Origin: AWTP1-13 sp963797005
GTDB taxonomy: Bacteria; Pseudomonadota; Alphaproteobacteria; Rhizobiales; Hyphomicrobiaceae
Direction of reading: 5' to 3'
DNA: 64,000 nt
NCBI GenBank assembly: GCA_963797005.1
Contig: CAWCOF010000009.1
Coordinates: 434,001 to 498,000, forward strand
Below, in pieces: positions 46,365-53,417 of the stretch. Under the pieces are notes generated by a model that saw nothing but the letters and a program-made list of their open reading frames with translations, was not told where the DNA came from and made no database searches. Positions within the stretch are counted from its first letter, which is position 1. The number at the start of each line of letters is the position of its first letter. The position numbers and the translations under genes were made by a program.

Positions 46365-46422
46365 GACGCCGGAGCGCTCCCGTTGGTCGCGCGCCTCTCC
46401 CTCCACAAGTGCGGCGCGAGTT

Positions 46423-46551
46423 CCCCTCCCCATCGTGCCGAAGGCGCGTCTCCAACACGACGCGGGGAGGGATTAGGGGTGGGGGTGACTGGCGCAGAGT
46501 GATCCGTGTAGACACCCCACCCCCATCCCCTCCCCGTCAAGGGGAGGGGAG
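46423..46551. repeat. Intergenic palindromic repeat, family A, copy 3
   Basis: CCCCTCCCCATCGTGCCGAAGGC...GGGGAGGGATTAGGGG, GGGGGTGACT, a variable middle, then CCCCACCCCCATCCCCTCC and GGGGAGGGG. It sits between ccmE and ccmF. Confidence 0.85.
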
Positions 46552-46590
46552 ACCTGCGCGGCCCGCAAGTGTCGCCTCTCGCACGCATCG

Positions 46591-47061
46591 TCATTTCGGC
46601 ACGCGGTCCTTCGCTTTGGCGTCCTTCTCCGCGTGCCGCCACAGGCCCTGCTCCTTGAGCGCCTTGGCCACCTGCGGCGGCATGTAGGTCTCGTCGTGCT
46701 TGGCAAGAACGGTGTCGGCAAGGAAGCGGCCGCTGGCGTCGAGCTTGCCCTCGGCCACCACCCCCTGGCCCTCGCGGAAGAGATCGGGGAGGATGCCGAT
46801 GTAGCGGACCGGGATGCTCTTGACCGTATCGGTGATGGTGAACTCGACGGTCGTGCCGGCGCCGCGCTTGAGGCTGCCCTCGGCCACCAGCCCACCGAGC
46901 CGAATGCGCCTGCCGGCGGGGATGTGCTTCTCCGCCACCTCCTTGGGCGTGTGGAAGAAGACAATGGTGTCGCGCAGGGCGAACAGCACCAGGAACACGG
47001 CAACGCTCAGGATGCCGACACCGACGGCGATCAGGACGGCGCGGCGCTGCTTGCGTGTCAT
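46591..47061 (-). CDS. ccmE: Cytochrome c maturation haem chaperone CcmE (CycJ)
   Basis: 156 residues. One N-terminal membrane anchor (residues 8-29), then an OB-fold domain: FFHTPKEVAEKHIPAGRRIRLGGLV, VEFTITDT and VRYIGILPDLFREGQGVVAEG. The haem-binding residue is His122 in LAKHDETYMP, with Tyr126. It receives haem from CcmC (not in the window) and hands it to CcmF. Gene order ccmI-E-F-H is standard. Confidence 0.96.
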   Translation of the reverse strand: MTRKQRRAVLIAVGVGILSVAVFLVLFALRDTIVFFHTPKEVAEKHIPAGRRIRLGGLVAEGSLKRGAGTTVEFTITDTVKSIPVRYIGILPDLFREGQGVVAEGKLDASGRFLADTVLAKHDETYMPPQVAKALKEQGLWRHAEKDAKAKDRVPK

Positions 47062-47094
47062 TGCCTAGTGCCTCGGGGCCTAGTGCCTCGGGAT

Positions 47095-47262
47095 CCCCTC
47101 TCCCCATGCCTCTTCCGGCATGGGGAGAGGGCTAGGGTGAGGGGCGGCAACAGACGCCAGAGCAAGCTTCTGCCCCTCACCCCGACCCTCTCCCCGCGCC
47201 CCCTCGGGCCCATCATTGAACCCAAGCCGGTGTCGAGAGCCCGAGGGGACGCGGGGAGAGGG
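47095..47262. repeat. Palindromic repeat, family B, copy 1
   Basis: CCTCTCCCCATGCC...GGCATGGGGAGAGG, TAGGGTGAGGGG, CCCCTCACCCCGACCCTCTC and a final GCGGGGAGAGGG. Related to the copies at 49261-49400 and 53335-53410. A short direct repeat (CTAGTGCCTCGGG) sits beside it at about 47065-47093. It separates ccmI from ccmE. Confidence 0.8.
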
Positions 47263-47275
47263 AGACAGGGCCGCA

Positions 47276-48406
47276 TCACGACTCCAGTCCCAGGCGCTTC
47301 GCCAGGGCGGCGAGATCGGCCAGCGCCTTCTCGTCGCCGCCGAAAGTCTTGCGGGCGTCGGCGAGCGCGGTCAGCGCATCCTCTTTGCGGCCGAGCACGA
47401 CGTAGGCGTTGACCAGGCGGCGCCAGCCGGCAAGGTCGTGGCCGTCGCGCTTGAGGCGCTGGGCGAGCCCGTCGACCATGTCGGCGATCATCCGCCCGCG
47501 ATCGCCGGAAGACATTTTCTCGGCCGCCGCCACGTCCTCCGCCGTCGGCCCGCGCGCCGCCGGCGCTTTTCCGCCCGATAGCCTTTGGGAGACGCTGGCG
47601 ATGCGCTGCTCGAGCGCCTCCCGCCATGGTGCCGTGGCTGACGTCTCGGCCAACAGCGCCTTGTACTTGGCAACGGCCTCGTCGAGCTTCCCATCCTGCT
47701 CCTTGGCCAGCGCCAGCCAGAAGCGGGCTTCGCCACTGCCCGGCTCCAGCTTCAGGATTTTCTCGTAGGCGACGCGCGCTTTCTCGGTGACGACGCCGTC
47801 GGCGCCGAGCACGCTGGCCTCCGCCAGCCCCGCCAGGCGCTTGACGGTCTCGCCCTTGAGCTGGAGGGCGCGCGCGAAGGCATCGGCGGCGTCGCTATAG
47901 CGCCCGACGCGCAGATAGACCGGCGCGATCACATCCCACCCTTCGCCCTCCTCCGGGTGCTGCCTGAGGCGCGCCTCGACCCTGGCGACGAGAACGTCGA
48001 GCCGAGCGCTCTCCAGGGGAGCCTGCTTGCGCGCCGCGATCGGATAGGACGGCAGACCCGGCGAGCCGTAGGTGAGATAAAGGCCGAGCGTGAGAAGGGG
48101 CACGAACAGGGCGACGGCAATGGGCACGGACCGCGCCAGCATCGGACTTGCCGCAGCGCCCGGGTCCGCGCGCTCGGCGGCGGCACTTGCCAGCAGGCGG
48201 CGCGAGATCTCGATCCGGGCGGCAGCGGCCTCGCCCTCCTCGAGGAGCCCGCGGGCGCGCTCGGCCTCGAGCTCGGTAAGCTGATCGCGGTAAACCTCGA
48301 GCGAGCCGGCACCGGCCGCGCCCTCGGTGCTGCGGCGGCCGAGCGGCGCCAGCACCGCGGCCAGCACGGCGGCCGTCAGCACCGCAAAGGCAACCCAGAG
48401 CAACAT
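47276..48406 (-). CDS. ccmI: Cytochrome c maturation protein CcmI (CycH)
   Basis: 376 residues. Two N-terminal membrane helices (about 1-20 and 95-115) flank a cytoplasmic loop with the CcmI signature EVYRDQLTELEAERARGLL. The periplasmic tetratricopeptide-like C-terminus (APVYLRVGRYSDAADAFARAL, SGEARFWLALAKEQDGKLDEAVAKY, HDLAGWRRLVNAYVVLGR) binds apocytochrome c and presents it to CcmF/H. First gene of the ccm operon here; the promoter should lie upstream of 48406. Confidence 0.94.
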   Translation of the reverse strand: MLLWVAFAVLTAAVLAAVLAPLGRRSTEGAAGAGSLEVYRDQLTELEAERARGLLEEGEAAAARIEISRRLLASAAAERADPGAAASPMLARSVPIAVALFVPLLTLGLYLTYGSPGLPSYPIAARKQAPLESARLDVLVARVEARLRQHPEEGEGWDVIAPVYLRVGRYSDAADAFARALQLKGETVKRLAGLAEASVLGADGVVTEKARVAYEKILKLEPGSGEARFWLALAKEQDGKLDEAVAKYKALLAETSATAPWREALEQRIASVSQRLSGGKAPAARGPTAEDVAAAEKMSSGDRGRMIADMVDGLAQRLKRDGHDLAGWRRLVNAYVVLGRKEDALTALADARKTFGGDEKALADLAALAKRLGLES

Positions 48407-48530
48407 CTACGCCTGCTCGATCCGCTCACCGCGTCACACACCGCTCGCCGGTCGAAGGGCCGATGCCACGCGAGCGGCAGCCCTCATCCCATATGACCGC
48501 GGCTGGGGCATGGCAAGCGTCGGCGGCGGA

Positions 48531-49409
48531 TCAACCGTCGCTCGGCGCAGATGCCGCGCCGCGCGCCTTCGGGAGCTCTCCCAGGAACCGCGCCAGATCC
48601 TCGGTCAGGTGGTGCACATGCGCCGGCAGCTCGGTCCAGGAGCGGATCTTCGCCTGGATCGGGTGGTCGTGATAGGTGGAATAGACCAGCACGGTGGTCA
48701 TGCCGAGCGCATGCGGGGCTTCCAGATTGTGCGGCATGTCCTCGAACATGGCCGCCCCCACCGCCTCGACGGCGTGCGCCTTGAGGAAGCGGTCGTAGCA
48801 CTCAGCCGTGGGCTTGGGCACGTAGTCGGCATCGACGATGTCGAAGATGGCCTCGAAGTGGTGCAGGACGCCGAGCTTGCCGGCAACACGCTCGGCGTGG
48901 CCGCGCGAGCCGTTAGTGAAGATGAGCTTGCGCCCGGGCAGGCGCTCGATCGCCGCGGAGAGCTCGGGGTGCTCGGGCACGCAGGTGAGATCGAGGTCGT
49001 GCACGTAGTCGAGGAAGGACTTGGGGTCCATGCCGTGCACCTGCATCAGGCCCGAAAGCGTGGTGCCGAACTGCCGGTAGTAGCTCTTCTGCAGGTGGCG
49101 CGCATACTCGAACGGCACGCCGAGGAAGCGGGCGATGAACTCGCCCATCTTCTGGTCGACCTGGGCGAACAGGTTGCAGTCGGCGGGATAGAGCGTGTTG
49201 TCGAGGTCGAAGATCCACACGCGCGTCGCGTCGAACCCGCGCCGCGTCGGCGTGCGCGTCCCCTCTCCCCGCTCTTCAGTGGGGAGAGGTTTAGGGTGAG
49301 GGGCAGAAGCTTGCTCGGGCGTTTGTCGCTGCCCCTCACCCCGACCCTCTCCCCGCGCTGATGACGCAAGCAGAGAGGGCGGCGTAGCGCGGGGAGAGGG
49401 AACGCTCAT
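48531..49409 (-). CDS. Pyrimidine 5'-nucleotidase-like HAD hydrolase with repeat-derived N-terminus
   Basis: The HAD motif I VWIFDLDNTLYPADCNLF contains the nucleophilic Asp, IFTNGSRGHAERV is motif II and MFEDMPHNLEAPHALGM motif IV. The best ATG, 49409, overlaps the argB stop (ATGA). It would place the whole family B repeat at 49261-49400 in frame as residues 4-50 (SPRATPPSLLASSARGEG and similar, Pro/Arg-rich). The family normally starts just before motif I, about 55 residues later. Either the repeat has been captured as coding, or translation begins at a non-standard site downstream. Confidence 0.85.
   Translation of the reverse strand: MSVPSPRATPPSLLASSARGEGRGEGQRQTPEQASAPHPKPLPTEERGEGTRTPTRRGFDATRVWIFDLDNTLYPADCNLFAQVDQKMGEFIARFLGVPFEYARHLQKSYYRQFGTTLSGLMQVHGMDPKSFLDYVHDLDLTCVPEHPELSAAIERLPGRKLIFTNGSRGHAERVAGKLGVLHHFEAIFDIVDADYVPKPTAECYDRFLKAHAVEAVGAAMFEDMPHNLEAPHALGMTTVLVYSTYHDHPIQAKIRSWTELPAHVHHLTEDLARFLGELPKARGAASAPSDG
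49261..49400. repeat. Palindromic repeat, family B, copy 2, in frame in a coding region
   Basis: CCTCTCCCCGCTCTTCAGTG...GGGGAGAGG, TTTAGGGTGAGGGG, CCCCTCACCCCGACCCTCTC and the closing GCGCGGGGAGAGGG. Unlike the other copies it lies between a start codon (49409) and the first conserved residues of the HAD protein without breaking the frame. Confidence 0.8.
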
Positions 49410-50344
49410 GTCCCTTTCTTCCTCGGCTTGCGGCTCACCAGGGTGCCGACGCCGTGCTTGGTGAAGAGCTCGAGCAGCACGCAATGCGGCACGCGGCCAT
49501 CGAGAATGACCACCGCCTCAACGCCCGCTTCCACCACCTCGATGCAGCCTTCCACCTTCGGGATCATGCCGCCGGTGATCACGCCCTCGCGGATCAGCTT
49601 GCGCGCCTCCTCGATGGCAAGGCGCTCGATCAGGCGGCCTTCGCCCGTCAGCACGCCGGCCACGTCGGTGAGGAGCAGCAGGCGCTTGGCCTTCATGCGC
49701 GCGGCCAGTGCGCTCGCAAAGGTGTCGGCATTGATGTTGAGCGTCTCGCCGTCACGGCCGATTGCCACCGGCGCGATGACCGGGATCAGGTCCGAGGACG
49801 AGATCACGTCGACGATGTGCGGGTTGACCTCGACCGGATCGCCGACATAGCCAATGTCGACCGCCTGCATGAGGTTCGATTCGGGGTCCGGCATCTCGGT
49901 GATCTTGCGGGCGATCATGAGATTGGCATCCTTGCCGGAGATGCCGACCGCCTTGCCGCCCTGCCGGTTGATGGCGGTGACGATGTCCTTGTTGATGAGC
50001 CCGGCCAGCACCATCTCGACCACCTCGACGGTCGGCTTGTCGGTGACGCGCAAACCTTTGACGAACTCGGACTTGAGCTGCAGCCGCTTCAGCATGTTGG
50101 CGATCTGCGGCCCGCCGCCGTGCACCACGATCGGGTTCACGCCCGATTGCTTGAGCAGCACGATGTCGCGAGCGAACGCCGCCGACAGCTCGGCATCGCC
50201 CATGGCGTGGCCGCCGAACTTGATGACCACCGTCTGGCGGTCGTAGCGCTGCATATGCGGCAGGGCTTCCGCCAGAATGCGGGCCTGTGTCTGGGCGGGA
50301 AGCGACGTGGCCGCCTCGCCCTTTGCCGGTTGCGCCTTAGCCAT
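49406..50344 (-). CDS. argB: Acetylglutamate kinase
   Basis: 312 residues, second step of arginine synthesis. Substrate-binding segments: VVIKFGGHAMGD (near residue 40), VHGGGPQIA, MLKRLQLKSEFVKGLRVTD (arginine/acetylglutamate pocket) and NINADTFASALAARM with the ATP-binding GGMIPKVEG. An N-terminal extension of about 30 residues typical of arginine-sensitive enzymes is present. Its stop overlaps the start of the HAD gene. Near engB-yidC-rnpA-rpmH, as in related genomes. Confidence 0.97.
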   Translation of the reverse strand: MAKAQPAKGEAATSLPAQTQARILAEALPHMQRYDRQTVVIKFGGHAMGDAELSAAFARDIVLLKQSGVNPIVVHGGGPQIANMLKRLQLKSEFVKGLRVTDKPTVEVVEMVLAGLINKDIVTAINRQGGKAVGISGKDANLMIARKITEMPDPESNLMQAVDIGYVGDPVEVNPHIVDVISSSDLIPVIAPVAIGRDGETLNINADTFASALAARMKAKRLLLLTDVAGVLTGEGRLIERLAIEEARKLIREGVITGGMIPKVEGCIEVVEAGVEAVVILDGRVPHCVLLELFTKHGVGTLVSRKPRKKGT

Positions 50345-50507
50345 TCTTGCCGACCTCGAGGATGCCCGGCGGGATGGACCACCGGGTAAGCGTCAGCTGC
50401 ACTTATCGCGCGGCGCCCGCCGGCTCAATGGAATTTGCGCGCGGCTGCCGGCTGTGCCCCGCACAAAGTATTGACGCCAAAGGCGTGTCAAGGCGTCCGC
50501 CATGGGC

Positions 50508-50656
50508 TAGCGCAGGATCGCTTCGGATGGAACCACTTTGCCTCAGTGGCAACGTCCCGGCCGAAGCGTGAATCCTGCGCTATTCCATACGATGAGAGCA
50601 AGATTCACGTTCCATGATCGAAGCAAAGCGCTTCGATCAGAAACGATCTTGCTCTA
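50508..50656. repeat. Palindromic repeat, family C, copy 2 (double unit)
   Basis: Two hairpins fill the 427-bp gap between argB and the Clp-N gene. First: TAGCGCAGGAT / ATCCTGCGCTA (50508-50518 and 50572-50582), with inner CGCTTCGG / CCGAAGCG. Second: AGAGCAAGAT / ATCTTGCTCT, with inner GATCGAAGC / GCTTCGATC. No gene is visible in the rest of the gap. Confidence 0.8.
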
Positions 50657-50771
50657 GGATCGGGCCTCGGTGCTTGCGTGGGCTGGCCCAAACAGGCTAT
50701 CCGGCGTGAGAGGCGGCTACGGGGCCTGCTGGGGGCGGCCAAGGCATCCCGTGCCGTAACGGGGGTAGACG

Positions 50772-52583
50772 ATGCCGCAATCGTTTGCGGAGCATCTCAA
50801 GGCGTTTCCGCTGTCGCCCAACCTCGGGCAGAGCCTCGAGCGGGCGCACGGCTTCGCGCGCGAGCAGGCCCACCGGCTCGTGACGCTGGAGCATTTGCTG
50901 CTGGCCCTCACCGAGGACCCCGAAGCCGTCATCATCATGCAGGCTGCCGGCGTCGACCTGGCACGGCTGACGACGGACGTGTCGGGCCACCTCGGCCGTC
51001 TGTTGGAGGACATGCGGGCGGAGCCGGGGGTCGAGCCGCGCCCGGACCCCGAGCTGCTGCGCGTCCTGCAGGCCGCCGCCACCGCAGCCCTGCAGTCCAA
51101 ACGCCGCCAGATCGACGGGGCCATCGTGCTGGCGGCGATCGTCGGCGACGGCAAGAGCCCGGCAGCCGGCATGCTGAAGGCGCTCGGCATGACCTTCGAG
51201 GAGGCCATCCGCGCCCTGCAGCGGGCCAACACCAAGGCGCGGCTGCAGCCGCAGACGAAGCCCGCACCGCCGGCAGCGGCCACTTCAGTCGCCGCGACAG
51301 CCCCATCTGCAGCGCCGGTATCTCCGCTTGCCTATGCTGCGCCGAACCCGGTGGTGTCGGCTCCGGCGCGGACGCCCATCAATGTGCCGCAGAAATTGGA
51401 GCCGGTCCTGCCTGCGGAAGAGCTGTCGACACAACAGACCGCGGAGGAGATCCTGTCGGCGGCGCGGGAGCGCATCCGGCAGCGGGCGGCGGCCGCCAAG
51501 GCCGAGCGGGCCGTGACCGCCGCCGCGTCGCAACCTGCCGCTACACCCCCGCCCCCGCCCGAACCTGCGCCCGCACCCGAGCCCGTCCAGCAAACCAAGA
51601 CGCTGGCCGATGCCATCGGGGCTGCCATGACAACGTCGCCGGCCGGCGCCGAGCCAGCCGCGCCGCCCCCTCAGCCCGCCACCGCGGAGCCCCAGGCGCG
51701 CTCGTCCTGGGCGCCGCGTGCGGAGCCACAGTCGTCCCTGGTCGCCCGGCTGCCTCCGCCCACCCGCCGCCCGTACGCCGCCCCGCCCCTGGCGCGACCA
51801 ATCCAGCCCAACGAGGGGCCGCCGCGCCCACCCCTGCCGCTTCGCCCCGGCCAGGGCCCGGTGGCGAAGTTCCCGCCGCCACGTTCGCCCTGGCCGAGCC
51901 CCGCCGGCGACCCGGCCCGTGGACCGCGCCTGCCCAACGGCAGTGTGGGCGGCGCGAGCCATCCGCCGGCGGAGGGCTTGGGGCCGCCGCCCTCGCTCTG
52001 GCCGGCCACCCCGCCTCAGGCCCTGCGCGCGGGACAAGGCGAGCGCGGCCCGCTCGTTGAGAACGTGCCCCGCGTGATGCGCGTCGGCAGGCCCTCCCCG
52101 GTCGAGGTGCACATCCCTCGCGACAAGATCGAGACCCTGATCATGGCGCTCAGCGCCCGCGGCGGCGCCGCGTTCCGGCCGGATGGGCTCGTCACGCGCG
52201 CCGTGTCGGTGCGCCTGAGCGCACCCAATGGCGGTTTCTGGATCGAAGCGGAATCACCCGAGACGCAATGGGCCGAGAGCACCTCTGCAAAGCCGCACGA
52301 TGAGCACGCCGTCTGGCGGTGGACGGTCCTGCCGCATCGGCGCGGACGCAACCGCCTGCTGCTGACGGTCGCAACCCGCACCGTCGGCCGCGACGGCCTC
52401 GCCAGTGAAACGGCCCCGCCCGACCGGGTGATCGAAATCAGGGTGAAGTCCAACAAGCTGCGCGGGTTCGGCAGGCTGCTCGCGTGGATCGTGCTGGTGG
52501 TGATCGGCACGACCGTGGGCTATTTCATGCGCACCGAATTGACCACCGCGCTCGCCACGCTCAAGAAGCTGATCGGCGTCTGA
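50772..52583 (+). CDS. Membrane-anchored Clp N-domain protein with C-terminal beta domain
   Basis: 603 residues. Residues 15-145 contain two Clp-N repeats (LEHLLLALTEDPEAVII and IVLAAIVGDGKSPAAGML) like the substrate-receptor domain of ClpA/ClpB, but no AAA+ module follows. A very long Pro/Ala-rich linker (about 155-430) leads to a conserved domain, VEVHIPRDKIETLIMALSAR, VSVRLSAPNGGFWIEAESPE and WRWTVLPHRRGRNRLLLTVA. A single C-terminal membrane helix (LLAWIVLVVIGTTVGYFM) follows. I recall the beta domain from other multidomain bacterial proteins (unverified). Function unknown; perhaps a membrane-bound sensor or adaptor. Confidence 0.85.
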   Translation: MPQSFAEHLKAFPLSPNLGQSLERAHGFAREQAHRLVTLEHLLLALTEDPEAVIIMQAAGVDLARLTTDVSGHLGRLLEDMRAEPGVEPRPDPELLRVLQAAATAALQSKRRQIDGAIVLAAIVGDGKSPAAGMLKALGMTFEEAIRALQRANTKARLQPQTKPAPPAAATSVAATAPSAAPVSPLAYAAPNPVVSAPARTPINVPQKLEPVLPAEELSTQQTAEEILSAARERIRQRAAAAKAERAVTAAASQPAATPPPPPEPAPAPEPVQQTKTLADAIGAAMTTSPAGAEPAAPPPQPATAEPQARSSWAPRAEPQSSLVARLPPPTRRPYAAPPLARPIQPNEGPPRPPLPLRPGQGPVAKFPPPRSPWPSPAGDPARGPRLPNGSVGGASHPPAEGLGPPPSLWPATPPQALRAGQGERGPLVENVPRVMRVGRPSPVEVHIPRDKIETLIMALSARGGAAFRPDGLVTRAVSVRLSAPNGGFWIEAESPETQWAESTSAKPHDEHAVWRWTVLPHRRGRNRLLLTVATRTVGRDGLASETAPPDRVIEIRVKSNKLRGFGRLLAWIVLVVIGTTVGYFMRTELTTALATLKKLIGV

Positions 52584-52599
52584 CCGGGCGATCCGACTT

Positions 52600-52668
52600 G
52601 AGCAGGATCGCTTCGGCCGAAACGTCGCGATCGAGGCAAGGCGATTCCATCAGAAACGGTCTTGCTCT
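52600..52668. repeat. Palindromic repeat, family C, copy 3
   Basis: GAGCAGGATCGCTTCGGCCGAAACG...GAAACGGTCTTGCTC. It begins just after the Clp-N stop and reaches into the engB stop codon (52667-52669), so it separates two convergent genes. Confidence 0.8.
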
Positions 52669-53332
52669 AACCGGCCACCAGCGCCCCATGGGCGGCGGCG
52701 AGGCGTGCCAGCTCGGCGCGCAACGCGGCAATGCCGGTGCCCTTCTCCGACGACGTTGCGAGAATGTCGGCGTAGGCCGCCGCGTGCCGCGCCAGCTCCT
52801 CGGCCGTCCTGGCGGCGACGCGCTCGAGCTCGTGCGGCTTGATCTTGTCGGCCTTGGTCAGCACCGCCTGGTAGGACACGGCCGCCTCGTCCATCAGCTC
52901 CATCATGGCGAGGTCGGGCGGCTTGAGGCCGTGCCGGGAATCGATCAGCAGGAACACGCGCACCAGCGCGGCGCGCCCGCGCAGGTAGTCCTTCACGAGC
53001 CCTGTCCAGGCGTCGACCTTCTCCTTCGGCGCCTTGGCGAAACCATAGCCCGGCATGTCGACCAGGAAGAGAGCGGCGCCCGGCACCTCGAAGTAGTTGA
53101 GCTCCTGTGTCCGCCCCGGCGTATTGGAGGTGCGCGCGAGCCCCCGCTGGCCGACCAGCGCGTTGAGCAGGCTCGACTTGCCGACATTGGAGCGGCCGGC
53201 GAACGCCATCTCCATGCGGTCCGGCGGGGGCAGGAACTCCAGGCTCGGCACGCTGCGGACGAACTGCCAGCTGCGCGCGAACAGCGCCTCGCCAGCGGCA
53301 AGCTCCTCGGCGGTGAAGTCGTGTGCGGCCAT
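52667..53332 (-). CDS. engB: Ribosome biogenesis GTPase EngB (YsxC/YihA)
   Basis: 221 residues from ATG 53332. P-loop FAGRSNVGKSSLLNALVG, the switch regions NTPGRTQELNYF and LVDMPGYGFAKA, and the specificity motif LTKADKIKP identify the EngB/YihA family, which helps assemble the 50S subunit. The upstream sequence (family B repeat) could add 15 codons to an in-frame start at 53377, but the ATG gives the usual length. It lies downstream of yidC, as in many alphaproteobacteria. Confidence 0.95.
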   Translation of the reverse strand: MAAHDFTAEELAAGEALFARSWQFVRSVPSLEFLPPPDRMEMAFAGRSNVGKSSLLNALVGQRGLARTSNTPGRTQELNYFEVPGAALFLVDMPGYGFAKAPKEKVDAWTGLVKDYLRGRAALVRVFLLIDSRHGLKPPDLAMMELMDEAAVSYQAVLTKADKIKPHELERVAARTAEELARHAAAYADILATSSEKGTGIAALRAELARLAAAHGALVAG

Positions 53333-53334
53333 GC

Positions 53335-53410
53335 CTCCCTCTCCCCGCAAGCTCTCAGGCAACGATGGACAGGGCAATCATGCGGAGAGCCGAGGGCTAG
53401 CGGGAGAGGG
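53335..53410. repeat. Palindromic repeat, family B, short copy
   Basis: CCCTCTCCCCGC...GCGGGAGAGGGG between engB and yidC. Only the outer arms match the longer copies at 47095 and 49261. Confidence 0.65.
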
Positions 53411-53417
53411 GACACCC

